The notes under the pieces: model-generated
Database searches by the model: none
Told to the model about the DNA's origin: nothing
What the model saw: the letters and a program-made list of their open reading frames with translations, nothing else
In this document: positions 1 to 10,990 of the stretch, piece after piece
How the letters are laid out: the number at the start of each line of letters is the position of its first letter
How positions within the stretch are numbered: the first letter of the stretch is position 1
Made by a program: the position numbers and the translations under genes
NCBI RefSeq assembly: GCF_000003195.3
Contig: NC_012870.2
Location: 2,451,501 to 2,515,500, forward strand
Reading direction: 5' to 3'
DNA from: Sorghum bicolor
Lineage: Eukaryota > Streptophyta > Magnoliopsida > Poales > Poaceae
DNA length: 64,000 nt

Positions 1-144
1 TTAACATGAACACTAAACAATACTAGTATTTTAGGTACGGTATTGATCTATATTCGAATGGGATACTTGGTTAACTTAGTAACTTTATGCATGTTCCATC
101 AGGCTTGTATTCTAGGTTCTGACTAAATTAACCTGTAAATGCAG

Positions 145-997
145 GCTTTGTCACTCTTCCTACTGGCAGCTTATTACAAGATTCTGGACGGCTTCCCCTT
201 CGTTGCTGTTGGCGCATTACTTCTTTATGTCGGTGCTTACCAGGTCAGGCCTTCAGTTCTGTTCAAGGGGCCTGACAATCAGAACAATTTGTTTCTTAGG
301 AATCCACAAGCTTATTGTGTGCCTTTGTATTTCAGGTCTCATTTGGTCCAATTAGTTGGCTAATGGTGTCTGAAATCTTTCCACTCCGAACAAGAGGACG
401 TGGGATCAGCCTTGCAGTACTAACAAATTTCGGCTCGAACGCTTTGGTGACATTTGCATTTTCACCCTTGAAGGTATTGCTTCTCATAGTTGCTACCTCA
501 TGTTCAATTTCATGATGTCTAGTTCCTTCAAGCGGAGACCCCAAAATAGTAAATTACATAAAAAATAAACGTGCCAACATCCAGTAGTTGTGCCCCATGA
601 ATGCTTCTCCACTAAATAGTCATTTTTATCCTTCGTCATAGAGAAAACTCTTGTACCTCTTGTATGATCAAAGTTCAGCCTCTTGTTAGGTCGAAACTCT
701 AGAATAGTTTATTGTGACTATCTATTCAAAGTAATGATATGAAACCTTTCTTTTTATTTAAACCTTTCTTTTTATTTAAACCTTTCTTTTTATTTTGCAC
801 AAATATGGGAACAAACTACACTGTTGTGGTTTTTACAATGGATACTTCTCTGTGTGCCACAGGAGTTCCTTGGGCCAGCCAATATATTTTTCCTGTTTGG
901 CGTCATAGCAGTGCTCTCCCTGGTGTTTGTGATCCTCGTTGTTCCGGAGACCAAAGGACTGAGCCTGGAGGAGATCGAGTCTAAGATCCTGAAGTAA
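145..997 (+). CDS. MFS sugar/H+ symporter (D-xylose-proton symporter-like / vacuolar glucose transporter type), 3' end
   Basis: Only the last three exons lie in the window: 145-243, 336-473 and 863-997 (stop TAA 995-997). All are flanked by AG/GT sites and join in phase 0. The first encodes a membrane helix. The second carries GPISWLMVSEIFPLRTRGRG, the conserved sugar-porter segment with the PES-like EIFP and RxRGRG loop. The third encodes a final helix and PETKGLSLEEIE, the signature that closes plant sugar porters. Members move hexose or pentose with protons across plastid, vacuolar or plasma membranes. The C-terminal ESKILK is typical of the D-xylose-symporter-like/VGT clade, but which membrane is used cannot be told without the N-terminus, which is left of the window. 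The 3' UTR probably runs to about 1.4 kb. Confidence 0.9.
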
Positions 998-2085
998 AAT
1001 CGTGTGATCATGGCTCTACAGCCCCAGTTGGAGACCTGAAATATCAATGCCATTTTCAAAATGGTCGCTCGCTAGTCTGTCCAAGTTTCAGAACTTGAGT
1101 ACATATGCATGACGTCTCTCGGTGTAAAGCTTCGACCTCTTTCTCCTAGTGTAGTTAATATTTCTGAACATTCTTAGTATATCTGTAGTTGAGTCATAAT
1201 CACGTCCCACTGTAAGACCTCGTCCGCAGTTGCTGCCTGTAACTGTAAGTAATCTCAATGGTCTTGTGTCCATCTATGCTGTAATCTGCATGTCACTAGT
1301 AAAAGCTGCTCAGCTGCCGTGTTCTGCAGAACTTGCATGTTTACGCCTGTGTGCTGGTGTAAAACTGTGCTCGCATAAGATTGCCATGTTTTGTGAGTGA
1401 CTTTCCCTTATTCCTGTTATGTATTTCTTTAATCTTTTTTAATAATCCAAAAAAAAGAGGAAGGCATGAGTTCGCCCATTCATTTTTTTTTCAACAGGGA
1501 GACTGCAGTATTCCTGCTGGGGAAATGCCTCATGTTCGACAAGTACTATGTCAGTGCCGCAATGGAAAACAACCAACATTGCTATTACCACTTGACAGAT
1601 GGATGCATCTGCACCTAGACTTTGTTTAGCGTCAGCATCACAGGACACACATATCACAATCAAGGAGCCCATCAGGCAGCAACGTGGCAGGCAATGGAAG
1701 TCTGACAATCACATATTATGGTTGCTTATTATTCAGCATTGGTTAAGGTCGTCCATGAGACAGCAGTTAAAAATATTCTTCTGGCGAGATGGCTTATTTG
1801 GTGTAGTTTATTTGGGTAGTGACGAGATGGCTTGTCCTGACGCATCTGGCCCATATTGCGTCCTGGTGGGGAACGGGATCGTGCACTGAATAATATATTG
1901 TATACTATATAGTACTCTTCTGATTCGTCCAAGTACAGTACATATGGACGGAAACAATCCAAGACTACGATAAATGCAAATGCAGATAAATAAAATTTAG
2001 CGATACGTACTAGGACGTACACGTTAGCTACTGTCATCGTATAAGCAAATATGTTAGTACAATTTCCGTAGATATATAGGCCTTA
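998..2085. other. 3' UTR and intergenic DNA
   Basis: The first part is the probable 3' UTR of the symporter. Around 1495-1620 a short open stretch follows a pyrimidine-rich AG (about 1480-1496) and could be a stray exon, but no family was recognised. In the intron just upstream, 738-796 holds three tandem copies of an 18-bp T/A-rich unit (CCTTTCTTTTTATTTAAA). Nothing else was seen. Confidence 0.4.
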
Positions 2086-2355
2086 GGTCCTGTTATGCAG
2101 CCAAACAGTTAAAACTTTTGGAAAAATGAGCACTTTTTGGAAGAATGGATCTAAATAGGGGCTTGTAAAACTTAGCTGTAAAGATTTGGAATTTGGGACC
2201 TTAGAGCCCAAAACTGTGTAAACTTGCTTAGAGACCCGTGTCTTGTGTGTTGGTGTTGCAGACCAAAAAATTTGGGAAGCATCTAAACACCTATTTGAAT
2301 GTAAAGTTTACAGCCAAAAGTTTTGGATGTAAAGATTTAGGATCTAAACAGGCCC
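2086..2355. mobile_element. MITE, Tourist/PIF-Harbinger-like
   Basis: The element starts GGTCCTGTT and ends AAACAGGCCC. It is flanked by TTA at 2083-2085 and TTA at 2356-2358, a 3-bp target duplication typical of Tourist-like MITEs. It has no coding capacity. Its interior differs from the more common GGCCTTGTTTAG family in this window. Confidence 0.6.
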
Positions 2356-2358
2356 TTA

Positions 2359-2581
2359 GTTGAACCTAAAATCTAAAAACTTTTTAAGATATTCTATCAC
2401 ATCGAATTTTGCGACACATGCATAAGGTATTAAATATAGATAAAGAATACTAATTGCACAGTTTGTCCGTAATTTACGAGATGAATTTTTAAGACTAGTT
2501 AGTTCATAATTGAATAATAATTATAAAATACGAATAAAAGTGCTACAGTACTCAGTAACTTTTCAACTAACAAATAAGGCC
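2359..2581. mobile_element. MITE of the GGCCTTGTTTAG family, left end truncated
   Basis: The interior matches the family core (CACATGCAT.., ATTAAATATAGA.., ACTAATTGCACAGTTTG, GTGCTACAGTA) and the element ends ..AATAAGGCC. It abuts the preceding element, so its left terminus appears lost. Confidence 0.6.
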
Positions 2582-2729
2582 ATAGTTTGACAAATAGGAG
2601 TACTGACACATCGTGGATATACGTGAGAACATATGAAAAGTGTTCAAATTACGGGGCTGAGCTTTCATGTGCCATGTACCGATCAATAGCGATTGTTCTT
2701 GCACATCACAGTAGTTCTCGTTTATTTTA

Positions 2730-2952
2730 GGCCTTGTTTAGATCCAAAGAACTTTTTATATTTTGACACGGTAGCATTTTTGTTTTTATTTGACAAATAT
2801 GACTTAAAAGATTCGTCTCGCGATTTACAGACAAACTGCGTAATTAGTTTTTATTTTTATCTATATTTAAAGCTTCATGCATATGCCGCAAGATTCGATG
2901 TGACGAGAAATCTTGAAAAGTTTTTGGTTTTTGAGGTGAAGTAAACAACACC
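2730..2952. mobile_element. MITE of the GGCCTTGTTTAG family
   Basis: It starts GGCCTTGTTTAG, ends GTAAACAACACC, and is flanked on both sides by TTA (2727-2729 and 2953-2955). Length is about 223 bp, with the common interior motifs. The direct repeat and length fit a non-autonomous Tourist-like element. Confidence 0.75.
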
Positions 2953-3287
2953 TTAGTTTTGTTGTTTTCCGCGGTTAGATTCTTGCTTATAAAACACGTA
3001 AGAACCCAATATTCCAACGCTAATTATTGTGCCGGACAGATTGGCACAGAACTCAGGATTAGTAAAAGCAATACGACGAAAAATAGAAACAAGCTAATAC
3101 GCCCCCACATCCATATGCACGTACTAGCTACTACTGGTGGAAGACGACGATGTGATGTACAGTACCTGCTAGATGGAAGACGACGTTGTGATGTACCTGC
3201 CCGGGAACATGGATTCGTACGTGAGAGTGAGAGAGAGATTCTTCCAATCTTTCATTCAGCTGCGTGCCATTCCTCTTTGCTCATTAA

Positions 3288-3514
3288 GGTTTTGTTTAGA
3301 TGCGAAAAGATTTTAGATTTCGCTACGTTTGTGAAAAATATTGTCCAATAATGGACTAACTAGGATCGAAAGATTCGTCTCACGATTTACAGTTAAACTG
3401 TGCAATTAGTTTTTATTTTCGTCTATATTTAATGCTTCATACATGTGCCGAAAGATTCGATGTGACAGAAAATTTTAAAAACTTTTTGGTTTTTTAGGTG
3501 AACTAAACAAGGGC
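3288..3514. mobile_element. MITE of the GGCCTTGTTTAG family, diverged ends
   Basis: GGTTTTGTTTAGA at the left and AACTAAACAAGGGCT at the right bracket the common interior. TAA precedes the element at 3285-3287, but the right flank is CAG, so the target duplication has decayed. Confidence 0.6.
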
Positions 3515-4189
3515 TCAGTTGCGATTCAGCTGTAGCTAATAGCGAGAGTGATTTTTTTTACTCCACCGACAACTCAGCAAGGCAACCAACGAACATGCAT
3601 GTCGAGACCGCTGACCACCGCGTGAGACCTGACCGACGCGGGATCGATTGGTCGTGGCAGAGACCTCCTGTGCTAGCTGTGAATGGCCGCTAGTCATGCT
3701 AGGGGTCTCGCGTACAGTACATACGTGTTTCTGTGCAGGCCCGCTCGCCGACTGCCTGTATACCGTATAGTACAGTACAGTACAGTATTGTGTGAACTGC
3801 TTGGACCTGACGATCTGAAACATGTCGCAAGCATGCATGCAAAGAGGGCAGCGGCAGGCGTCACACTGCGTCAGCGTCAGTACGTCCGTGGTCCGTGGAC
3901 GATGGGTCGTCCATCACTAGCCGACGGCCGACTTGGGTACTGGGGGCAAGGGCTGACCGGCCGTTTGCACGCAGGCGCAGTTGTACATGTGTGCCCAGTG
4001 CCCACTCTCCGTCCCTAAATATACGTCGTTTAATAATATTTATGATACATAATTTATATCATTAAATGAATATTTAGATTTAATTTTTTACTAAATTTTT
4101 AAAATAAAAATATTACAAATATTTTTATAAATTGAATCAAAATTGTCGACATAAGTGAAGGATACTATGCCTCTACGTACCTACACTTA
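3515..4189. other. Intergenic DNA
   Basis: A GC-richer stretch (3600-4010) with short open frames on both strands and no recognisable domain, followed by AT-rich sequence. Just upstream, at about 3131-3200, a segment around GGAAGACGACG.TGTGATGTAC occurs twice. No gene is supported. Confidence 0.4.
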
Positions 4190-4435
4190 GGGCCTTGTTT
4201 AGTTCTTTGCTGAAATTTTTTCGGGACACTGTAGCACTTTCGTTTGTTTGTGGTAATTATTGTCCAATCATAGACTAACTAGATTCAAAAGATTCGTCTC
4301 GTAAATTTCGACCAAGCTGTACAATTAGTTTTAAATTTAGTTTATATTTAATATTCCATACATGCGTCTAAACAATTCGATGTGACAGAGAATCTTGAAA
4401 AGTTTTTGGATTTTGGGTGGAAGTAAACAAGGCCC
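4190..4435. mobile_element. MITE of the GGCCTTGTTTAG family
   Basis: GGGCCTTGTTTAG at the left and GTAAACAAGGCCC at the right form a clear terminal inverted repeat. Flanks are TTA (4187-4189) and TAC (4436-4438), a nearly matching 3-bp duplication. Confidence 0.7.
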
Positions 4436-4586
4436 TACCAAGTGAAGCACTTGCATTGCAGCATACAACTACAACTCTATAAAGTGCATGTGCATGCACC
4501 CACGGAAAGTTCCTCGAGCTGATGCCTGATGGCACAAGCACACACGCACTACACGTGCATGCATGCAGACTACTCCAACGAAACAA

Positions 4587-4715
4587 GGCCTTGTTTAGAT
4601 ATGAAATTTTTTTGGATTTCGGTACCGTAATACTTTCGTTTGTTTATACTAAATATTGTCCAATAATAGATTAACTAAGGTCAAAAGATTCATCTTATAA
4701 TTTAAAGTCAAATTA
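4587..4715. mobile_element. MITE of the GGCCTTGTTTAG family, 3' half missing
   Basis: It begins GGCCTTGTTTAGATATG and follows the family consensus to about the AGATTCATCTTATAATTT motif, then stops. The other inverted repeat is absent. Confidence 0.5.
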
Positions 4716-4785
4716 ACTAAGGGCAAAATTAACTTTACCCGGGTTCTCATTATTTTTGTATCTACGAGAACATGCAACTGCTACT

Positions 4786-4913
4786 CCTCCTAGTGATATT
4801 TCTCGATCGTAATAATGGTACGCGAGTATTTGCTTGGTCATGAGATGGTTTGTCCTGGTAGAGGAATCGTGAATAGAACTCCTCCTAGTGATATTTCTCT
4901 CGATCGTAATAAT
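4786..4913 (+). repeat. Direct repeat of a 35-bp unit
   Basis: CTCCTCCTAGTGATATTTCT followed by CGATCGTAATAATGG occurs at about 4786-4820 and again at about 4878-4913. The second copy has a 2-bp CT expansion. Confidence 0.6.
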
Positions 4914-5294
4914 GGTCGCCGTCTTTATTTTTTTTTTACAACAAAACAATAAGTGGTACCATTATTACCAATGGTATGGTGATTAGTGTCTGCTCGATCG
5001 ACAGCCAATTTTTTTCTGTTTTTTTTGTGTGAACTTGTAGGATTTTTTTATAGTGTGACGAGCTTTGATTAAGTTGTAGCCTCCAATAAGTAACAGTAAT
5101 AAGATACTTCCTCTATTTCACGTTTTAGGTTATTTTGTATTTTTTGACACATTTTTTGTATATACTCTAAAATATAATTCAGAATGGAAGCAGTATAAAG
5201 ATACTCGATATATGGCCTGTTTAATCTTGAGAAAAAAGATATTTCGAGTAGAAGAGCACAAGTTTATTCTTGGGTGGAAAATACTGCTAATTAA

Positions 5295-5535
5295 GGCCTT
5301 GTTTAGTTCACCCCAAAAACCAAAAAAATTTCAAGATTCTCTGTCACATCGAATCTTGCGGCACATGCATGAAGTATTAAATAGACAAAAACAAAAACTA
5401 ATTGCACAGTTTGCCTGTAAATCATGAGATCAATCTTTTGAGGCTAATTAGTTTATGATTGGATAATATTTGTCAAATAAAAATGAAAATACTACAATAT
5501 CGAAATCCATAAAATTTTCGAAACTAAACAAGGCC
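5295..5535. mobile_element. MITE of the GGCCTTGTTTAG family, intact ends
   Basis: GGCCTTGTTTAG and CTAAACAAGGCC are perfect inverted termini. TAA at 5292-5294 and at 5536-5538 is the target duplication. This is one of the best-preserved copies (241 bp) and a good type copy for the family. Confidence 0.85.
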
Positions 5536-5628
5536 TAAGCTATGAATAGAAGAGCGGTTGAATTATTTTTTTACGATTCTTATCTAGGCGACTAATTTTC
5601 TAGTCCTGTTTTGGCGTGATGTAGCTTT

Positions 5629-5795
5629 CACTATTGGAAACTAGGTCTTTGTCTAGTGCCAGAGGCTCTGCCGAGTGCCACACTCGGTAAAGAAAAACAC
5701 TTGACAAAAAGATGCTCTGCCATACCAGACACTCAGCAAAGCTTGGGCCTTTGCCGAATGTCTGGGGTACTACACAAAGACCCAGTCTCCAGTAG
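5629..5795 (+). mobile_element. CACTA (En/Spm) transposon end fragment
   Basis: The sequence starts CACTATTGGAAACTAG, the terminal motif of grass CACTA transposons. It continues with degenerate subterminal repeats of the type CTGCCGAGTGCCACACTCGG and CCTTTGCCGAATGTCTGG. Only one end is seen; no transposase or second terminus follows. Confidence 0.65.
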
Positions 5796-6640
5796 TATTT
5801 GCTGCATGCTTCCTACTTTCAACCAACAAGCGCCAACCATTCAATTCAAAATCCAACTACACTACTACAGTAAAGCATCGCTGATTGATTAATTTCCAGA
5901 CTAGAATCTCCCTTATTTTTTTTAAACAAAAGATGAAACAATATAATAGATCAGCAGGACCCAGGGTCAAGCACATGAAACAATAACCCCATGCCTATCT
6001 GCAGGAAGACACTCCATGGTAGCATGAACAGGAGCAGGAAGCATATCAACGAGTCTCAAGTGAGAGCGGGATGCATATGGTCTACGAGTCTACGACTAGC
6101 GAGACCGCTCGCTCGGCTGCCTGCCGAACGAACGCCGGCCGGCCTAGCTACATCTTGTTCGTCAAGGCCAGTACGGTCCTGAAGTACGCCGGCGACCACA
6201 CCACCGCCCGTCTACGGCCGGCCGGTCGCGGTTCCAGACGTTTATTAGTGAATAAAATCAAACGGAATTATCAAGGGCACATTATTTAACTTTACCGCGT
6301 CGAGACCTGTCGTTCCTACATCTCCCGGCCCGGTCCAGTCGCGCTTTTTTTTCCAAGAGAGAGCAGCCAACCAGCGCTCCCCTCCGATCTGATGCCGTTC
6401 CCGTCGCCGTCTCCTTCCCCCTCCACGTCCCTCTCCCCGCACGCGGCGCGGACCACCCCTGCCCTCCCTACACGGTCGCACGAGAAACCCAGGCGCTAGC
6501 TAGCTCACCGGTGTAGACCCCGATCCATGACTTATATTATTGCAGCTGCTCCGGAAGCCATAACTATAAGCCGAGTACAGCCTGAGTTTCGCCGGCTGCT
6601 GTGCTGCGAGATCACCATCCCCGCCTGTTCCAGCTCCACC
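5796..6640 (+). promoter_or_regulatory. 5' flanking region of the first LecRK gene
   Basis: AT-rich up to about 6060, then C/G-rich. The stretch 6355-6470 (GCAGCCAACC..GCTCCCCTCC..CTCCACGTCCCTCTC..GCGGACCACC) resembles 14620-14720 in front of the second LecRK gene by eye, so the 5' flank was part of the duplicated unit. No TATA position could be fixed with confidence. Confidence 0.45.
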
Positions 6641-8719
6641 ATGGCGGCGGCGGCGGCTGTTACTGCCGTGCGCGTGCTGGTGCCCGTGCTGCTTCTCGCT
6701 CTGGCTCGAGGCGGCGGCTCAGCGCCTGCCGCACCCGTCCAGTTCACGTTCACCGGCTTCGCGCGCGAGAACGTGACGACCAGCGGCGCGGCCGCCGTGG
6801 CCACCGGCGGCGGCCTCCTGCAGCTCACCAACGCGACCAACTGGGTGTTCGGCCACGCCTTCTACCCGGCGCCGCTGCGCTTCAAGGACCCCGCCACGGG
6901 CGCGCCGATCTCCTTCTCCACCACCTTCGTCGCCGCCATCCTGCCGCGGTACCCGGACGCGCACGGCCACGGGCTCGCCTTCGCGCTCGCGCCGTCCGCG
7001 GCCGGCCCGGCTCAAGCCGTCGCGGGGAAGTATCTCGGCCTGTTCAACACGTCGGACAACGTCGGCAACGGGACCACGAGCGAGGTCGTCGCCGTCGAGC
7101 TCGACACGGCGATGGACGTGGAGTTCGACGACATCAACAACAACCACGTCGGGGTCGACGTCCACAGCCTTAGGTCCGTAGCGTCCAAGTCCGCCGGGTC
7201 CGTCGACGTCGCCCTGGCCAGCGGGAAGCTCCTGCAGGTGTGGATCGAGTACGACGGCGCGACTACGCGCCTCGAGGTGACCGTGTCGGCGGCGGCGGTT
7301 GGCGTGCCCAGGCCGCCCGTCCCGCTCGTGTCTTGCAAAGTCAACCTCTCGTCGGCGGTGGCGGACCAAACGTACGTCGGCTTCTCGGCCGCGAACGGCG
7401 CCGCCTCGAGCTCGCACTACGTTCTTGGCTGGAGCTTCCTTCTCGGCGGTGGCCGCGCGCCGGACCTCGACCTGTCCAAGCTGCCGCGGCTCCCGCCGCC
7501 GCCGTCTGGGCACAAGAAGGCGACGGAGCTGCCGCTGCTCCTATCACTCATCCTCCTCGCCGTCGTGGTGCTCCTCGTGGCGTCAGCGGCCGTCACTCTA
7601 TGCGTCGTCTGGCGCCGCCGGCGGTTCGCCGAGGAGCAGGAGGACTGGGAGGTCGAGTACGGCCCTCACCGGATCAGCTACAGGGACCTGCACGCCGCCA
7701 CCAGGGGTTTCCGCGACGTCATCGGCGGCGGCGGCTTCGGCGTCGTGTACCGCGGCATGCTCCCGCCGCAGCCTGGCGGTGTCGAGGTCGCCGTCAAGAA
7801 GGTGTCCCAAGACTCGCGGCAGGGCCTGCGCGAGTTCGTCTCGGAGATCGCCAGCTTGAGCCGGCTGCGCCACCGCAACCTGGTCCAGCTCCTCGGCTAC
7901 TGCCGGCGGCGGGGCGAGCTGCTGCTCGTCTACGACTACATGGTCAACGGCAGCCTCGACAAGCGCCTGTTCGGCGCCGGCGGCAACGAGCCGGCTCTGA
8001 GCTGGGAGCAGCGTGCCAAGATCGTCCGGGACGTCGCCGCCGGGCTGCTGTACCTGCACGAGGGGTGGGAGCAGGTGGTGGTGCACCGCGACATCAAGTC
8101 CGCCAACGTGCTCCTTGACGGCGACATGAACGGCAAGCTCAGCGACTTCGGCCTCGCACGGCTCTACGACCACGGCAGCGACTCGCGGACGACGCACGTC
8201 ATCGGGACGCTCGGGTACCTCGCACCGGAGATGATCAAGACGGGCAAGGCCACGCCCAGCTCGGACGTGTTCGCCTTCGGCGCCTTCCTGCTCGAGGTGG
8301 CCTGCGGTCGGAGGCCCATGGAGTCACTCGGCAACAATGGCGACCCGGCGGGGCTCGTCGACAGCGTCCTCGATCGCTGGAAGGCCGGGAGGATCAAAGA
8401 CGCCAGGGACCCTAGGATCGGCAAGTGCGACGAGGACGATCTCGAGCTGGTGCTCAAGCTCGGGTTGCTGTGCTCGCACCCTGACCCCCGCTGCCGCCCA
8501 AACATGAGGGAGGTGGTGCAGATACTGGAAGGCGCTGCGCCGGTGCCGGAGACGCCACCGGAGGATCTAGGCGGCGCCGGCGTCAGGATCTTTGGATGCT
8601 ACGAGTCGTTCGATGAGTTCGTCAACGTGTTCCCGGCGACGTTCGAGATCACCGCCGCCACGCCGCCGCCACCTTGTTCGCCTTCTAGCGCCGAGCACCA
8701 CCAGCTAATCTCCGGCTGA
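6641..8719 (+). CDS. L-type lectin-domain receptor kinase (LecRK), copy 1
   Basis: Intronless, 692 aa. The frame stays open to an ATG at 6527, but the ATG at 6641 (context CCACCATGG) is chosen because it opens directly into a signal peptide (about residues 1-27). A legume-lectin domain follows (about 32-275), with conserved VAVELDT and NHVGVDV segments. A membrane helix lies near 296-324 with a basic RRRR stop-transfer. The kinase domain runs from about 355 to 630: GGGGFGVVYRG loop near 361, VAVKKV lysine, HRDIKSANV catalytic loop near 481 (RD kinase), DFGLARL near 500, GTLGYLAPEM activation segment. LecRKs sit in the plasma membrane and relay extracellular or wall signals in immunity and stress; the ligand here is unknown. 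Copy 2 lies 8.3 kb downstream on the same strand. Confidence 0.95.
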   Translation: MAAAAAVTAVRVLVPVLLLALARGGGSAPAAPVQFTFTGFARENVTTSGAAAVATGGGLLQLTNATNWVFGHAFYPAPLRFKDPATGAPISFSTTFVAAILPRYPDAHGHGLAFALAPSAAGPAQAVAGKYLGLFNTSDNVGNGTTSEVVAVELDTAMDVEFDDINNNHVGVDVHSLRSVASKSAGSVDVALASGKLLQVWIEYDGATTRLEVTVSAAAVGVPRPPVPLVSCKVNLSSAVADQTYVGFSAANGAASSSHYVLGWSFLLGGGRAPDLDLSKLPRLPPPPSGHKKATELPLLLSLILLAVVVLLVASAAVTLCVVWRRRRFAEEQEDWEVEYGPHRISYRDLHAATRGFRDVIGGGGFGVVYRGMLPPQPGGVEVAVKKVSQDSRQGLREFVSEIASLSRLRHRNLVQLLGYCRRRGELLLVYDYMVNGSLDKRLFGAGGNEPALSWEQRAKIVRDVAAGLLYLHEGWEQVVVHRDIKSANVLLDGDMNGKLSDFGLARLYDHGSDSRTTHVIGTLGYLAPEMIKTGKATPSSDVFAFGAFLLEVACGRRPMESLGNNGDPAGLVDSVLDRWKAGRIKDARDPRIGKCDEDDLELVLKLGLLCSHPDPRCRPNMREVVQILEGAAPVPETPPEDLGGAGVRIFGCYESFDEFVNVFPATFEITAATPPPPCSPSSAEHHQLISG

Positions 8720-9003
8720 GCTCTGCCATCACCATCAGTTCTCATCACTAATAAATTGAAAGTAAATAACTTATTGTCACTAAATTAATAATTCTCTTGT
8801 CACTAAACTGCAAATTTGTACTGCCGTGCGTAGGATGCAAGGTTGGAATTAAAAAGAGAGTAGTTAGGGGATTATTAGGTGTTGTAAATCTTATCTACTA
8901 GAAGGTGAACATAGGATATCGATCATCAGACAGTTTTAGGCATAAATCAAAGAGAGATTTTTGAACCTTTGTTGTCATATACATATCCTGAGGCGAGCAC
9001 TAT

Positions 9004-9233
9004 GGCCTTGTTTAGTTTGCCAAATTTTTTTTGACTTTGGCCGTAGCATTTTTGTTTGTATTTAACAATTATTGTCGAATCACATACTAAATGGATCAAA
9101 AGATTTATCTCGCAAATTACAGGCAAACTATACAATTAGTTTTTGTTTTCGTTTATATTTAATGCTCCATACATGCGTTCAAAAATTTATTGTAACGGGG
9201 AATCTTCAAAAATTTTGGAAACTAAATCGGGCC
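9004..9233. mobile_element. MITE of the GGCCTTGTTTAG family
   Basis: GGCCTTGTTTAGTTT at the left and AACTAAATCGGGCC at the right, flanked by TAT at 9001-9003 and 9234-9236. It lies in the 3' flank of LecRK copy 1. Confidence 0.75.
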
Positions 9234-10339
9234 TATATAAATCAGCTTGAATTATTTCTTGCATATTTTAGAAGAATCGAAATATGTGAGTATCAAGAAC
9301 AGGCAAAAGACTAAGATCATCGTTACAAGGTCCGATGGGGCGGTGCCATCCTAGGTTTTAGAATTTGATGGTCCCACCTTCTCATTTGCCACCCCTCGTG
9401 CTGTTTTCAGTAAATTATGTGGTCCGCTAGTGGTTATTGTGCGATACATGGCCTCAGGCGTGTCCTCACCATTAGTGGCACGTCCTGAGTAATCAAGGTT
9501 CGCGGCGTTTACTCGACCTTGTGGAAGAGAATCTTCTACCGTTCCGCCAATGCCTCACCTTTCCGCCAATGCCTCGGGAGAGTTCTTACCGTTAGGTTGA
9601 CTTTTTTTTTTGATGACGATGGAGTCATCTTTGTGTTGTGCTTGGTAGGAGGGATGAAGAGGCATGGATATGAATTTGATTTCCATTAGCAACCGTCGGT
9701 GTGAGGTTCACATGTCACTCGGTTTTCACTTTGTTCTCTCCCCCACCAGTCCTCATCCACCACGGTTTGCTCAATTCGTTCCATGCTTGATTCACCGCCA
9801 CCATGGGCCATAGGGGAGCTTGCTCGACCACCAATGGCGGGGCTCTCCCGGTAGCCCCCACGCTAGAGCTCGGTGGGGCTCTTCCTATCATTCTCGGTGG
9901 CCCTGTCCCAAGCGGTATCCTCCATGCCGGACATCCATGCCCTCTTCCCCCTACCCACGTAGGGAAGAGGAGAAGTGAAGAGATTGGAGAGAACAACATC
10001 ACCGTGGGATAAAGTGCATAACACATTTTGGGAGACATATGCATCCTCAAATCTAGAGGAATATTTGTCTCTAAGGATTGCTTCAGTTCCCTTTGTCCTC
10101 AAACCAAACACCAATGAAAGTGGTATCACCACACTACGTCCTATCCCATCATCTCAACAAAACGTTATTTAGGGACGCATATGGATCACAAGACTAAAAT
10201 TAGTTCATCATGGGATAATAGGCTAAAATTGGATTAATCGTAGTCTCCATTTCTCTTAGTCTATGAGTAGTTGATGTTTAGTTTTTCTATTTGACATCTA
10301 AAATCAGGACTAATTTTTAGTCAGCGTGATCCCAACACC
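9234..10339. other. Intergenic DNA
   Basis: It contains small open frames with biased composition (for example 9803-10012 +) and no recognised domain. The part from about 10160 to 10345 (repeated TAAAATTAG/ACTAATTTTTAGTC motifs) looks like a decayed inverted-repeat element, but its ends are not clear. Confidence 0.35.
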
Positions 10340-10545
10340 CCCAAAGAAGGAAGTGTGAAGCATGGTCTTGGCTTGAAGGAACTGAGAGATACTTCAACCT
10401 GCTTATATATCAGGTTGTTGTAAAAAAACTGTTTACCAGGGATAAAAAGGATCACAAGAACCTAAAAGCCAATGTAAAACCATAAAACCCTTCTTTTGAC
10501 CAAGATGGACTGGAGCACCGGAAGAAGATATCTGAACTCTAAATT
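10340..10545 (+). pseudogene. Decayed copy of the unidentified exon fragment at 17391-17567
   Basis: By eye, the + strand here keeps scattered blocks of the open fragment behind LecRK copy 2: a KELRD-like block near 10375, a DHKNLK-like block near 10455, and the identical ending AGATATCTGAACTCTAAA near 10527-10544. Stops interrupt it. It is part of the tandem duplication that carries LecRK. Confidence 0.45.
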
Positions 10546-10583
10546 TCTTAAGGACCTAAATAGATATAGATAGTAAGAATATA

Positions 10584-10815
10584 TTACTCTGCTCGTCGTC
10601 TTCCTGGATAAAGAGCTCCTTTTAAGTTTAGAGCTTTTAAAACTGGTCTTTTAAACATTGTTTGCAGAAAAATGGAAGAAAGACACATATGATTTGCTCC
10701 ATGTGATTTGCTGGCTGCCCGGTTGACTAATCTCCATCCAGTTTGTTTGTTCAGATGGGCCACTGTGCCGGTGAACAATGCAGGTCTATCCACATTCCAC
10801 AATCGAGTCACCTAC
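10584..10815 (-). pseudogene. 3' end remnant of the hAT-derived gene (second copy at 17690-20635)
   Basis: The - strand reading from 10811 contains VDRPALFTG and WRLVNR, which match VDRCAMFSG and NQLVNR in exon 3 of the hAT-derived gene. On the + strand CGTCGTCTTCCTGGA at about 10595 matches exon 4. The BED finger, DUF659 and dimerisation exons are absent. It lies downstream of LecRK copy 1 exactly as the complete gene lies downstream of copy 2. Confidence 0.65.
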
Positions 10816-10957
10816 TAGTTTGGACATATTATTGCTAAAAAAACTCCAAAAACTTGAAACTTAAGGACGATGTGCTCCAAACCCAACGAAATTTGAACTT
10901 TAGTTAAATCTCGGCATAAACAACAGATTATAAATGAAGCAACTAACATCAGTCAAG

Positions 10958-10962
<5 letters not shown>

Positions 10963-10990
<28 letters not shown>
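10963..10990 (+). repeat. Homopolymer T10-G18
   Basis: Ten T followed by eighteen G. Runs like this are error-prone in sequencing, so the length is uncertain. Confidence 0.8.

Noticed and set aside
3536..4018. Overlapping frames on both strands at 3.5-4.0 kb
   Set aside because: No start context, no splice partners, no domain; the two frames contradict each other.
6601..8505. Long antisense and shifted open frames across the LecRK genes (also 14946-16915)
   Set aside because: They follow from very high GC at third positions; the sense frame carries all lectin and kinase motifs.
9803..10012. Gly/Pro-rich + frame behind LecRK copy 1
   Set aside because: No family resemblance and overlapped by two antisense frames.
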